From assembly GCA_029891385.1 (NCBI GenBank), contig CM057235.1, positions 23,491,120 through 23,555,119 of the forward strand: DNA of 64,000 nucleotides. The letters run 5' to 3'. Below, piece by piece: positions 22,845 through 33,704 of the stretch; position 1 is the stretch's first letter; the number at the start of each line of letters is the position of its first letter. The DNA comes from Erythroxylum novogranatense (lineage: Eukaryota; Streptophyta; Magnoliopsida; Malpighiales; Erythroxylaceae). The position numbers were made by a program, and so were the translations under genes. The notes beneath the pieces were generated by a model. The model saw only the letters and a program-made list of their open reading frames with translations. It made no database searches and was not told the DNA's origin.

Positions 22845-22877
22845 AGCAAAGCCATGAGGTCTTGGTTGGAGCTTACA

Positions 22878-23275
22878 TTTGGTGGTAAATCTACAAGGAT
22901 CTAGACTTCATCAACGTATATGGAATCTATTTTTGATTCCATCACTTTAATCCATTTTTCTGCATCAACATCATTAATAGCCTGTGTATAAGTAATAGGA
23001 TCCATTTCTTCTTAGTCTGAGATGGCAATAAAGCCTTCTCCTAAACCTAGATACCTATCTAGCTGTCTTACAACCCTCCCAATATGTCTAGGCACTACTT
23101 GATGTTCAGGTTGCACTTTTGATTCAACTATTGAATCCACTTCGACATCTTGTTCTATTATATCCATATCAACTCTTGAATTGGATGAAATAACTAACTC
23201 CTTTAGTACTACTTCACTTCTTCCTTTGTGATTTCTCAAAAACTCTTCCTCTAGGAAGGTCGCATTTTTCGACAC
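22878..23275 (-). pseudogene. C2 integrase C-terminus to RT start (truncated)
   Basis: The minus strand encodes VVPRHIGRVVRQLDRYLGLG (near 23050-23100), the linker before RT. It is followed by TYTQAINDVDAEKW, SKIDSIYVDEV and ILVDLPPN, the first conserved RT block. A stop follows EV. Sequence similarity ends at 22878, where the Cassandra-like TRIM begins. Confidence 0.78.
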
Positions 23276-24090
23276 AAATACTTCCTATCTTGAGGACTGT
23301 AAAAATAGTACTGTTAGGATATCCTACAAACAAACATACTTTCGACCTTGATTCCATCTTTGTGGATTTAGGTCTTAGAATATGGGCTGGGTGGCCCCAA
23401 GTCCTTAATTGTCGTAATGAAGGCACTCGACTAGTCCATAACTCCCTATTTGTTTTAGGCACCGAATTGAATGGAGCAAAGTTAAGAAGATATGTTGTCG
23501 TTTATATGGCATATCCCCAGAACGATTCTAGAAGGCTAGCGTAGGATATCATTGATCTTACCATTTCCAATAGAGTCCTATTTCTCCTCTCATCTATACC
23601 ATTCTATTGAGGTGCTCAAGGAGTTGACAAATTGGAAACAATTCCATTGTTAATTAAATATTGCTGGAACTCTCTAGATAAGTACTCACCGCCTCAATCC
23701 GATCAAAGTTGTTTTAATGGCTTGCCTAGCTATTTTTTCAGCTTTGGCTTTGAATTCTTTGAAATTTTCAAAAGATTCGCTCTTTTTATGCATCAAATAC
23801 AAATAGCCACATCTTAAGTAATCATCTATAAAGGTTATGAAGTATTCATAACCTCCTCTAACTTGTATGTTCATAGGCTCACACACATTTGTATGTACCA
23901 GGTCTAACGTAGATTCAAATCTGTTTCCTTTAGATGAAAATGAGGGCTTCATCATTTTTCCATCAATACAAGATTCGCAGGTGGGTAATTGATCATTATC
24001 CAAGCACATAAGGATCACATCCTTTACTAACCTGTAAAGTCTTTTCTGATTTATATAACCCATTCTTAAGTGCCACAAATATTTAGAATT
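23214..24090 (-). pseudogene. C2 integrase (frames broken)
   Basis: The open stretch 23686-24078 encodes MWHLRMGYINQKRLYRLVKD with the zinc-binding His, then CESCIDGKM. The first-Asp region reads LVHTNVCEPMNI, where the usual catalytic Asp position holds Thr-Asn. FITFIDDYLRCGYLYLMHKK follows. The catalytic-Glu block (about 23540-23640) is recognisable only in fragments, and the C-terminal part is open at 23214-23462 (LRTWGHPAHILRPK, VCLFVGYPN). The frames are separated by stops, so no integrase can be made. Confidence 0.8.
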
Positions 24091-24209
24091 AATGCTAGAG
24101 TCATTGGAATATCTTTTTTTATCAACTTTGTGGTGTTTAGTGAGCCTATCATAGGTTCTATAAAAAATAATTCCTGTTTAATTATTGCATCACAAATAAA
24201 ATCCTTATT

Positions 24210-24602
24210 CTAATATAGTGAAACAACATTGTCAAAATATAAGGAATAACTAGATTTTATTAGACAAAAAATAGAAATCATGTTCCTTACAATCATTGGC
24301 ATGTAATAAACATCCTCCAAATATAACATATGACCACTAGGAAAGTCCAAGATAACTACTCCCACTGATTCTACTGAAACATAGGATCCATCTGCTATCT
24401 TGACTTGAAATTGGCCTTTAGGTAGTCTTTTCCTTTGGTAAAACCCCTGCAAACATGGTTAGTGGCTCCTGAATATAATATCCAGGAATCAAATAAATCT
24501 GCCACATTTCTAGTTCCTAACAAACTTAGGTAACCCATACCTTCCTTACTATTGAGGGACTCAAAATAGACTGGATAGTTTCTTTTCCAGTGGCCCATTT
24601 CA
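24210..24602 (-). pseudogene. C2 zinc knuckle (3' half) and protease, catalytic Asp lost
   Basis: MGHWKRNYPVYFESL (from 24598) is the second half of the gag zinc knuckle, with Tyr in place of the last Cys. Then SWILYSGATNHVC carries Tyr (codon 24473-24475) where copia proteases have the catalytic Asp. Downstream, FQVKIADGSYVSVESVGVV and LYLEDVYYMPMIVRNMIS are the standard post-protease copia segments. The knuckle's first half is at 26499-26520, across the solo LTR. Confidence 0.82.
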
Positions 24603-26498
24603 TGTAGTACCCCAATCTCGCAATCCTATGATTGATCATAAACACTAATAACAAATCATATACATATATATACATTCATCATCAACTTCTAGCACCTAGT
24701 ACACAATTTTTAGTCAGATTTCAAAACTCTTAAAGAAAGAATTTGAATTCTATGTCTTCATGAAAATGTAGCCTTAGTCTCTAATTTAATCCAAATTAAA
24801 AACCATCTCATCTAGATAACTACAAAACAAGTTATAGCTAAAATACAGAAGCATATTCAGTGGAAAAAATCACAGCTAATATTTCTCCAGCACACTTTAA
24901 ACGTCATTCGCTCACTCAATCCAACAATATGTCATTTTCTAATATATTATCCATCAAATCACCAAAGTTAGACATGAATCTATCCCCATTTCTCATCCAC
25001 ATTACATCATGAACCCATCCTCATTTTATGAACGTTTAACTCTTAACCATCATCAAAACATGTTTCATTCATCAATTCAAGAAGAGTGATGTTTATACTT
25101 ACTTAATTTACCCATGGCTTCTTCAAGAGTCTCCAATAACCCTAGCCTCCAAGCATCATACGATTATCACAAATGGAGGTGGAGTAGGTTATGTTTTCTA
25201 ATGGTAAGATGATGAAGATAACTAAAAATGAAAGTAGTAAGTGAAGGATAAGAGTAAGGTTCAACACTAATGCTTGGGAAAAAAGAGTGTCCTAGATGGA
25301 GAAGAAGAATGGAGAAGAAATGAAGAAGATGAAGAAATGTAGCATATGTCATGAATTTAGAAAATATACCTAGGATTGTCATTGAGCATGCATTATACAC
25401 TACACATATACATGTGTGTAAAACTGAATGTTTATGTGATTATGCAATTAATAATGTGTGTGTAATATATGTTTTGCATAACAATGATACAGGATGGAAT
25501 GTCCCCTTCCAGATGTTTCCAGATCATAGAAGCTAATCCATTGGGGATACCAGGCTCACTATGTAAAATGAGTCTGGTATCCCCAATGGATACGGGATGG
25601 TTATTAATGAGCCCGGTATTCACAATGGATATAGGATAGTTATAGGCAATCGGTCACAACAAAGAAATAAAACGAAAAGTGAGGCTCATAAGTATTTCAT
25701 ATGCATAATATATGAATGATTTTAATGGTCTGAATGATTTCAGAGTGTGGTATGTGTTGAATGAAAAATGTGAAATGACTGATCAAGTGTATGTGAATCA
25801 ATATGAGTTTTAATGAACAATGTGAATTATGTGAATATGTGAATTGTAAGTGTTATGTGATTGGGTAAACCATCGAGGATGGTTACTCACTGAGTTTGCA
25901 AAACTCACCCAAAATTTTGCAATATTTTTTAAGCTTAAAAGAGCTACCCCATTGGGCAAACAGGAGAAAAACGTCTGCTTTCAAGTAAGAGATAAAGGTC
26001 AGATTAGTTTGCATCTGCATTTGTATTTTCTTATTTTTGTACAAAACATTTTATTGTGCACATACTGTACAATATGTATATGAATGATTTCGTAATGTAA
26101 TAACTTTCCAAATTTGAAAGGTTTCTAAATGATTTTGCAATGTAATGAAATTATGACTACAAGTATTTTGTATTTGTAAAGAGCCCAAATGGCTATTGAA
26201 ATTCTTATGATTGTGTTACTGCGATTGAAAATTTTTCTGAATAAAAGTAGGGCTGATTGGAAAGTGAAATTTTGATGATTTATGTAATGGTTGAAATGCT
26301 GTAAATGCAAATGTTTATGAAATAAAAGTTTTAGGGTCGAATTTGATTGTTGATTTCGGTGTACGTGTATGATAAGTTTAAAAATATTTGTATTAGATTT
26401 TAAGTGTGTGATTGTTCTAGCGTGCCGCCTTTGCAGGATTCACTCTTGGACATTATTCAAGATGTCAAGTATGTGTCTTGTGAGAGTGGGGTACTACA
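24603..26498 (+). mobile_element. Solo LTR inserted in the C2 zinc-knuckle codons
   Basis: The ends are TGTAGTACCCC and GGGGTACTACA. They are flanked by TTTCA (24598-24602) and TCTCA (26499-26503), a 5-bp duplication with one mismatch. Excising 24603-26498 plus one duplication restores the C-D-E-M-G-H-W reading of the gag zinc knuckle on the minus strand. No internal coding region is present. A GGTTACTCACTGAGTTTGC segment (25880) is typical of Ty3/gypsy LTRs read on the plus strand, so plus orientation is likely. Length is 1,896 bp. Confidence 0.88.
25536..25591. repeat. 23-bp inverted repeat (hairpin) in the solo LTR
   Basis: Arm 25536-25558 (ATCCATTGGGGATACCAGG...) pairs with arm 25569-25591 across a 10-base loop with one mismatch that can form G:U. 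A further partial copy (GAGCCCGGTATTCACAATGG) lies at about 25600-25620. Confidence 0.85.
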
Positions 26499-27238
26499 TC
26501 TCATCACAGTGGAACCACTTTCCCTTAGTGTTCTCTTTGGCGTTCTTTTTCATGGGTTAGGCCTTGACCCCTATTTGGGCCTTCTTTTTCTTTGGACCCT
26601 TCTTCTTTTGCTTTCCCTTACCCTTAGGCTTAGAAGAAGATGCTACATTAGCTTCTAGCCCATGAGCCTTGATATTAAATATCTCCTCCATACTCTAGAG
26701 GGTATTCATCAACTCACTCAAGTTGTAATCATTGTTGTTGAGCTCATAGTCTAACTTAAACTACTGAAAGGAAGAGTTTAAGCTATTAATGATCATAATC
26801 ATTTACGTATCTGCATCTATATCCATCCTAAGCATCTTATCCTCAATGACCACAGAGATTACCTTCATCATGTAATCCCACACCGATTCACCATGTTTTT
26901 GTCTAAGATTTGGATAGCTTTCACTCTTGCAAACCTAGTCCTCACACCAAACATCCCATGTAGGTGATGGACCATAGCACTAGCAGTTTTCATACAAACA
27001 ATTTGCTTTTACGATATGCCATATAATACTTAGTAGTCTTGTTAGCATTCTACCAACTCTCATGTTGTTGGACTATCTCAAGTGTTGAATCTCCACCCAA
27101 AGGTGCAGGCTCATTTTCAGTTAAAACCCATGAAATATGTTCACATTGAAAAACAATGTCAAGGTTACATCTCCATTCATTAAAATTCTCTCCGTTTTCC
27201 AATTTGTTATTTTTCAAGAGCAAAGTGAGTGGATTCAT
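26499..27238 (-). pseudogene. C2 gag (broken) with first half of the zinc knuckle
   Basis: The N-terminus is open at 27050-27238: MNPLTLLLKNNKLENGENFN, EWRCNLDIVFQCEHISWVLT. Downstream, shifted frames encode TKYYMAYRKSKLFV (about 27010) and further gag helices. Near 26510 KWFHCDE gives the first half of the zinc knuckle, with Trp replacing the first Cys. A Lys-rich stretch precedes it (about 26580-26640). Gag would form the particle; here multiple stops and lost Cys residues make it non-functional. Confidence 0.8.
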
Positions 27239-29055
27239 TTTGTACTTGATTATTTATGAAAATATAAATTATTAAAACATAAGCATACTAATCAATAAAA
27301 TTGGAACTTAGTATAAAATCATGATGCATGTATGCATCATGATAGATTTAACAAAACTTAAAAACAATTAAATCTTTATACAACGGTTATTTTTCTTATC
27401 TATAACAAACTAAGTGATGGTGGGTCATCTTATCCGTTAAAAGAAAAATAGGACCCTCCCACTAAAAAAACTACCTAGCATCTTCCTGTTTAACTTTTAA
27501 AGAAGCGTCTTAGTGCTTGTTTGGATGTGCTTATATCACTAAAGCTTTTCTAAGAAGAGCTTTTATAAGAAGTCAATTGACTATTTGACTGTCATTTAAA
27601 AAAGAGCTTTCTTGAAAGAGCTTCATACAATAGACTGTTTAGCAATATAAAAATAAAATTCATTTTTTTGAAAAATAAAAAGGGGACTAAAAATAGGCTC
27701 ATTAATTGATTTGAAAAATCTACCTAAAAAAGTGCTTTAGCTTTAAATTTAAGCTTCTCAAAAAGCTGTATTTTAGCTTCCAAAAAAGTCATTTCTATGT
27801 AAAGAGTGCTTTTAGATTTTACAACCAAACACTCATTTTCCTTAAAAACAGCTTTTACGATAGAAAAAAAGTGTTTATTCACCCTCCAAAAGCTGAAACA
27901 AACAAAAACTTAATTTGGTATATACTTTTACCAATAGAGCTACGGTGGGCAGGTTATTGATAAAATATGTTGATTGTTTATCCATTTGATTCTTTCACTA
28001 ATGGTACTTGCAATTCATGCCTCAATGGGAGGTCACATTTGCTGCCAATAAATGGACTTATCCTTAAGGAAACCCAAACCATGCAAGACCTAGGATTTAT
28101 GCCCTCCTGTGCGAAGTAACACTTCACCACATGCAAATCCGCCATCATTTGGAGACCGTGGACTCTCACATAAGCATCCTCTCCCACTCAATCTTTTTGG
28201 GCTTTAAGTTTTAATTACCATCTTGTTTAGATGCAATTTATTATCCATCCTATATTGTTTCATTATATATCTCTTACATAATGAATGCATGGAAAAGCCT
28301 AGGGTTGGCAATTTTCTAAATGACATGCAATCACATATCACATATTGTTTGCATTCACTTATCCATTCATCACATGAAATAATAAGCCACATTTGATTGT
28401 CCATCCTAGAAACATAAAAAATAATTACAAGCCTTTTTGGCCCAAAATATTCTCCTTGAACTTGGATCTTCTGCTTCAAACTCTTCACTCACATGACCTA
28501 GCCCAATCGGTAAAAAGTTTGTAGTGGCTTTACTTTTTAACACAAAATTTGATTTTCATAAAGACAAAATTTTGCCTATAAAAAAACAAAAATCTACACT
28601 TTTTTCACCAAAAACCGAAACTTATGAATGTTACATAAAAATTCCAACACTTATAAAAAAATGATATTTTGTTACAAAAAGTTCATACAACCAAAAATTT
28701 GTTAAAACAAAATTCCAGCACATTTGTTTTCTAATAACCGAAAATGGCCAAGACACCACCTCTTCCTTTCTTCAATCCATGGCTTCTTCATCTTCATCAT
28801 TACATGATTTTGTACATTACAACATCAAAGTAAACATAAAAATGAAACCAATGAGGAAACATGGTGATGATAGACCACCCTCCTTGTTACAAACCAAATG
28901 AAGAAATCTTACAAGGTAACTTTAGAATCTATAGACAACAAAAAGAGCAAAACATACACCATATATATTTCAATCACATAAAAATATGCAGCAGAAAAAA
29001 ATGATTGCCAACCCATGCATCACAGATATAGAAACCGAAATCATGCATAAGAAAA
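27239..29055 (-). other. C2 untranslated leader region
   Basis: About 1.8 kb separate the gag start from the PBS, of which 397 bp are a MITE. The C3 element also has a leader of about 2.1 kb, so a long leader may be a family trait. Small open stretches (27978-28187, 28204-28488, both minus) encode nothing I recognise. Confidence 0.55.
27513..27909. mobile_element. Tourist-like MITE (PIF/Harbinger type)
   Basis: Imperfect terminal inverted repeats, GTGCTTGTTTGGATGTGC at the left and the complement of GTTTTTGTTTGTTTCAGC at the right, enclose 397 bp rich in AGCTTTT/AAAAGCT. TTA flanks both sides (27510-27512 and 27910-27912). Length, TTA duplication and the GTTTGG terminus fit Tourist-like MITEs. 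No coding capacity. Confidence 0.7.
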
Positions 29056-29072
29056 TCTGCTCTGATACTAAT
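29056..29072 (-). promoter_or_regulatory. C2 primer-binding site
   Basis: The minus strand reads ATTAGTATCAGAGCAGA next to the LTR end ...GATCCAACA. It matches the initiator Met-tRNA site with one change (TGG to TAG). Confidence 0.75.
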
Positions 29073-31345
29073 TGTTGGATCGAAAAAAGAAAGCATGTCA
29101 TATTTGGAGAAATGATAGATTTCAAAAAATTTTAGAAATCTAAATTGTAGCAGAAGCAATATATCCAAATCATCATGCCGATCTATACATGATATGGTAT
29201 AAGGATAATAATAAACATAAACAAGATAGAGACCACATTACCGATTCCTTCGCTACAGTTTTAACTCCTCACTGCGCTATCCTATCCTCGGCAATATATC
29301 CTCTCTTAAGTGATGTATCCTCTTCTTCTTGTTATTGTTTCCTCTTCTCGATATTGTATCCTCGACCAATCCGATCTGCCACTTGTTCTTCTTAGATAAC
29401 TTGGTTAACAAGATCCTTTGGTGGGAAAGGAGAAGAAAACTTTGGAGGAGAATTTTCTTAGAAGATAGAAGACCAAGAATGAGACACTCTCATGCAATTT
29501 TTGATTTTTCCATGCAAGATAGGAGAGAGAGTGATAAAAACGTAATAACCCCTTCTTACTCCCTCACACTTTCGGTTAACAACAAAGGAAAGAAGAGTTT
29601 TCCAACCAACGCATCATTTCTTCATTTAATCAATCATAAAGAAGCCATTAAATGAGACTCTACTCATTTATCTTTAATATGACTATATGAAAAGTCTATT
29701 AACATAAATGAGACCTATCAATTTTGTTTTTGATGATGAAAGAAGGAAGATGGTCCATCCAATGTACATCTTTCTTCTTTAATCCAATGAATGCTAATAG
29801 GTTACATGCTATCATTGAAAGATAACTATGAAACCATTTAATGGTAAGTTCACAACTCCATTTAATGATGATAAATCATAATAAAGACCATATTTATTTA
29901 GCAATTTAATGTTAAATGTGCAGCTGCACATTCAACCCTAATGAAAAATGAAATTGCACTTTACTTTTTTAAAAAATTTGTTTTAATTTAATTAATCCAA
30001 TTAATCAAATTAAACCAAAGTCCAGCCAATTTCTAAATGTACATTTGGGCTTCTAATTAACCATTAATTAGTGCAAGCCCAACATTCAATTATAGGCTTC
30101 TAAAACCTCCATTTATATTTCTTACTTTGCTTGATAACCTTCCTTGAAGCCAACTAGGGAATCTTATTGTACTGAGATAATTCAAGCTCCAATAAGTCCA
30201 AAATTAATTTAATCTCATTATAATTAATTCTAGCTTACTAACTAAATGTCATTCCACTAAAGAAAATTAGTTGAACTCTTGAATTACTAAATATTATGAA
30301 AAAACATATTTCAAATAATATGTCCAATTGTAAACCCTATTATGAACCTTATTATAGCCATCCACACAACAGAGGGTAAAATTACCATTTTGCCCTTTTA
30401 TTGGTTTTTCCTTCTAGATCTTCTGTTTTACTTTATATGGTGATTAACACACAAGATCTCATATTGGTGATAAGACTTGATGGGTAGCTAGTTCATCAAA
30501 CTACTAGCGCCAATTTAATCACTAAATCTCTTAAAACATCTAGAAGTGATGATATCACTGTAAACTCTTTATTTAAGTGAATGTTACCTGATACATGTTT
30601 TCTAACATGCAAATATTGGATTAATACTCTATAAAAATCCATTTTGATCATTTCAAGAATTATAATGAAACACTTACGAGTTCACCACTCATCAAGATTG
30701 TAGTCCATAATGAGCGAATGCTTAAGATGTATGTTTTAAGATTCAAGTAACGACCCACTTTTTTCTTTAAAACATACTTGATTCTAGATTCATTTAATAA
30801 TGTCATTATCAATAGTTAACTATTAACATGATATGAAACTCACCATTCCCTTGAAGTAAACTCCTTTACTTACATGGAGATAAATCACAACACTACAGTC
30901 TAAACCATAATTAAGCGACCAACTTGATTATTCAACTATGAATCAATTAATTTAAATTCTAATAATATACATGTTTCCCATACATCTCTATGTATATGTA
31001 TATTACTTACAAAAGAATCTCGGTACCTTTTGACTAGATATATAATGCTCAGACATATAAAACCAAACTCTTTTGTTTCATTAATAATAGATATACAATG
31101 CTCATACATGTAAATACACTTTCTTTCCAGGGCACTAGTTACATAACTCCAATAGTATTGCCAATCACTAGTATGGTGTACTCCTTCATCACAAACTTCC
31201 TTTCACCCATCTTGTGGTTATTCACTTAATCTTCACGCTTGGGTTCCTCGCGATTGTCTTCAAAGTCCCCTTGAGGTCTTCGTCTTCAATGTATGTTATG
31301 TTGGAGTTATCTAAATATAATGACCTAGAAAGCAAGTGTAATTGC
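29073..31345 (-). repeat. C2 5' LTR (outer boundary uncertain)
   Basis: The inner end is fixed by TGTTGGATCG next to the PBS. The AT-rich sequence up to about 31345 looks like one LTR, with a GAATCTCGGTACCTTTTGAC segment and ACATCTCTATGTATATGTAT near 30990. No second copy is present to define the outer end. It is cut off by the C3 LTR fragment at 31346. An alternative outer end is GCCCAACA near 30080. Confidence 0.5.
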
Positions 31346-31805
31346 TGTAGGAAAATCCCGGGAGGTACATCATATGTACCGCAATGAAAAACAAAATTTT
31401 GTTCCTGGACTTTCCGAATCCAGGATCCGGTATCGGTATGAAGACATCAACCTAAATAGCCAAAAGAGACTATCTCTAAAGGTGATCCACGCAGAGATCG
31501 AGAAAACCTAACCGAGTCAAACCCTTTGACCCGGAATAGCTAGAACAGATTAAAGCCTGCTAGAGCCTACCTCATCTGGAGAGCTTCAGATGACGTTGGA
31601 TTCTTGCTTTGGAGAAGAGAGATCGATGGTTTCTTAAGGATAAGAAGAAAATGAACCTTTTCAATACAAAGCTTAACTATTAAGCTTTCATCTTCTTTTT
31701 CTCTAAAACCTACGAACCATCCTCTCATTTTCACCTTTTATATCTCTTATAACTTATTAAAGACATATTGAAGCTTATGGTGGAGGAGGATCCACGTAAG
31801 CCACT

Positions 31806-31840
<35 letters not shown>

Positions 31841-31938
31841 TTAAAAGATGAAAAGGCTTCCTCCTATGGCTTCCACGTACATGTCTAATATATATATATA
31901 ATAATTAATTAATTAATTACTTAATTAATTAATTAGAA
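31346..31938 (-). repeat. C3 3' LTR fragment, interrupted by the gypsy array
   Basis: It starts TGTAGGAAAATCCC and matches the first 593 bp of the LTRs at 55430 and 63166, including the (TA)n and TTAATTAA tracts. It is left-flanked by AAGCAAGTGTAATTGC instead of a PBS, so it is the outer (3') LTR of a minus-strand element. It stops at AATTAGAA, where the uninterrupted LTR (56022) continues TATATTTGCT. Confidence 0.88.
31801..31936 (+). repeat. (TA)n and TTAA-rich microsatellites in the C3 LTR
   Basis: A (TA)n run at about 31806-31838 and ATTAATTAATTAATT stretches at 31901-31934 recur at 55903-56020 and 63640-63772 with small length differences. They mark homologous LTR positions. Confidence 0.9.
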
Positions 31939-32586
31939 TGTTGGACCCCGAACCTTGAGTGACAATTTGACTATGATCAAGTGGATGAGTTGATTGAAAT
32001 TAAGTTGAAGATCATGAAATAAAGAGAGAAAGTATGAAAATATGAAAAATTGTGAAATAGTTGACCTTTTTGGCATTTGAGAGTTGACTTTTGTTTGAGG
32101 CAAAATTTGATAAAATGATCTACATGAAACTTGTAGATTATGTTGAGAGATTTTTGTGGACATAAAGTTTGTAATTTTTCGATATCGGGAGTGAAAGTTA
32201 TGATCAGTCAAAGTTTATGTTTGATCGGGTTTGACTTTTATATTGGTTGGAACTTTGACTGAGAAATTAACCTAGTTAGAGGTTAATTGAGCTTTGATGT
32301 TCTTCATAAGAATTGAAGGATTTGTTTTGATCTTTATTTCGATATAAAGTATGCAATTTTTTGATCTCGGAAAATTAAGTTATGATTTTTGCAAGCGTGT
32401 ATAGAGAATAGTATCTTTGACGGAAAATGGACTCCGTAGGAGTTGAATTGAGTTTTATGTTCTTCTTGGAAGATTTAGAGCTTCTCTCAAGCTTTCTATA
32501 GAGACTAAGTTTGTCAAAATCGGAGTTCGGAGTAAAAGTTATGAATTTTGGAAGTTTAGAGAAAAAAAAAAAAAAGGAAAAGGGTT

Positions 32587-32858
32587 AGCGCCTCGCTAGG
32601 GCGACGGCTCGCCTAGCGAGGCGGGTGCCCATCTGACGCCTCGCTAGGCGACGCCTCGCCGAGGCGGGCGCCCCACTGCGCCTCCTAGGGCGACGCCTCG
32701 CCTCGGCGAGGCGGGCGTTCGCTTCGCCTCGCGAGGCAAGGCTCGCCTCGCCAGCTGTCGCCTCGCTAGGCGACGCCTCGCCCTAGCGAGCGGCGTCTCG
32801 CCTCGCGAGCGCGCCGCCTCATGAGTTGGGGCGTTCAGACGCGTCTGACGCCGCTTTT
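32587..32858 (+). repeat. GC-rich palindromic block, LTR 1
   Basis: Reiterated GCCTCGCTAGGCGACGCCTC and GCGAGGCGGGCGCC-like units with many internal inverted repeats. Counterparts at 37766, 42928 and 48106 differ in unit number and single bases, while flanking LTR sequence is nearly identical. Confidence 0.88.
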
Positions 32859-33661
32859 GTTTCTTAAATTTTGATTTCTTTGTTTTTAATCCGACCTTTG
32901 TTCACTATTTTGCTTATATCTTTTCCGTCCGACATCCGATTGAGTTGATTCTTTTGCGTTGGATTCCTAAGACATTGAATTTCATTTTATAAGAAATTTA
33001 GAACTTTGAGATTAAATTAATGGTGATTAATTTAATCAAAGTGAGTCGGGAAATTTTCCGAGCATGATTCAGTGTTTTGTGAAATTCGGGATCTGTAGAG
33101 ATCCGATTGAAGCGATTCTTGAGGGAAAATAAAGATAAGACAAGGGCTACAAATCAGATGAAGACATGAAATGTCAATTTTGCCCTTAGGACTGTTAATT
33201 TTGAATTTAAGTTCGGATTAGGTGAAATTTTGGATTGGGAACACCTGTGAGTAATTTGAGTATAACTTTTGATCTGGAAATCGAAATGAGACGATTCTTA
33301 TTTTGAATTAAACTAGAGACATAAGGCTACAATTGTTATGAAGACATCGAGTTTCAATTCTAGGATTAAGAATGTGAAATTTTGGACGGAAATAATCGTA
33401 CATAAGAAATGTGTTAGAATATGGATTTTCCGCCTTTGTTCCATACGTAACTTTTGATGTGGTGCTCGGAATTGAGCGCGGTCAGTGGCGTTGGATTCGT
33501 ATGAGTGAGAGGAACATTTCTAGAAGGAAGTTTTGACAAATTCCTTCAAATCGATAGTGCGAATCAAACCGCAAGTAAGTGTAACTTTAAGTTTTGAATG
33601 AAGGGCAAATTGGTCATTTGACCTTCAATTAATGAAACTCATTAATGATTGTCGTTTTGAG

Positions 33662-33704
33662 CTATTAAAAGCCACGAAAGTGGCTGGAAATTTCCAGAGA
33701 AAGA
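33662..33704 (+). promoter_or_regulatory. Candidate LTR promoter with GAAA-tetraloop hairpin
   Basis: CTATTAAAAG is followed at once by AGCCAC-GAAA-GTGGCT (perfect 6-bp stem) and the palindrome GGAAATTTCC, then a purine-rich AGAAGAAG leader. The same arrangement is at 38848, 44007 and 49183. A TATA-like box before a purine-rich leader is a reasonable promoter candidate, but no transcription start is shown by the sequence. Confidence 0.5.

Larger units (their letters stand above)
22364..22877 (+). mobile_element. Cassandra-like TRIM retrotransposon carrying 5S rRNA sequence
   Basis: A first LTR (22364-22694) starts TGTAATAGCC and ends GGCTCTTACA; its outer arms are inverted copies of each other (ATATTGTCCGCTTTAGG near 22392 versus CCTAAAGCGGACAATAT near 22650). 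It is followed by a PBS-like GGTTGTATCAGAGCCAATAG. A second, shortened LTR (about 22745-22877) contains another 5S-like block and ends GAGCTTACA. No protein is encoded. 5S-derived sequence inside a small LTR is the hallmark of Cassandra TRIMs. The right end abuts copia RT sequence at 22878; I could not match target-site duplications. Confidence 0.82.
22878..31345 (-). mobile_element. C2: decayed, 3'-truncated Ty1/copia element, interrupted by a solo LTR and a MITE
   Basis: Minus-strand order from right: 5' LTR (29073 to about 31345), PBS (29056-29072), long leader, gag (start near 27238), zinc knuckle split at 24602/26499, protease, integrase, and the beginning of RT ending at 22878 against the TRIM. 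The rest of RT, RNase H and the 3' LTR are missing. Substitutions of catalytic and zinc-binding residues show it is older than the C3 element at 50.9-64 kb, which it resembles in layout. Confidence 0.82.

Noticed and set aside
28204..28488. 94-codon minus-strand ORF as a host gene
   Set aside because: No recognisable domain, AT-rich, and located in the leader of a decayed copia element.
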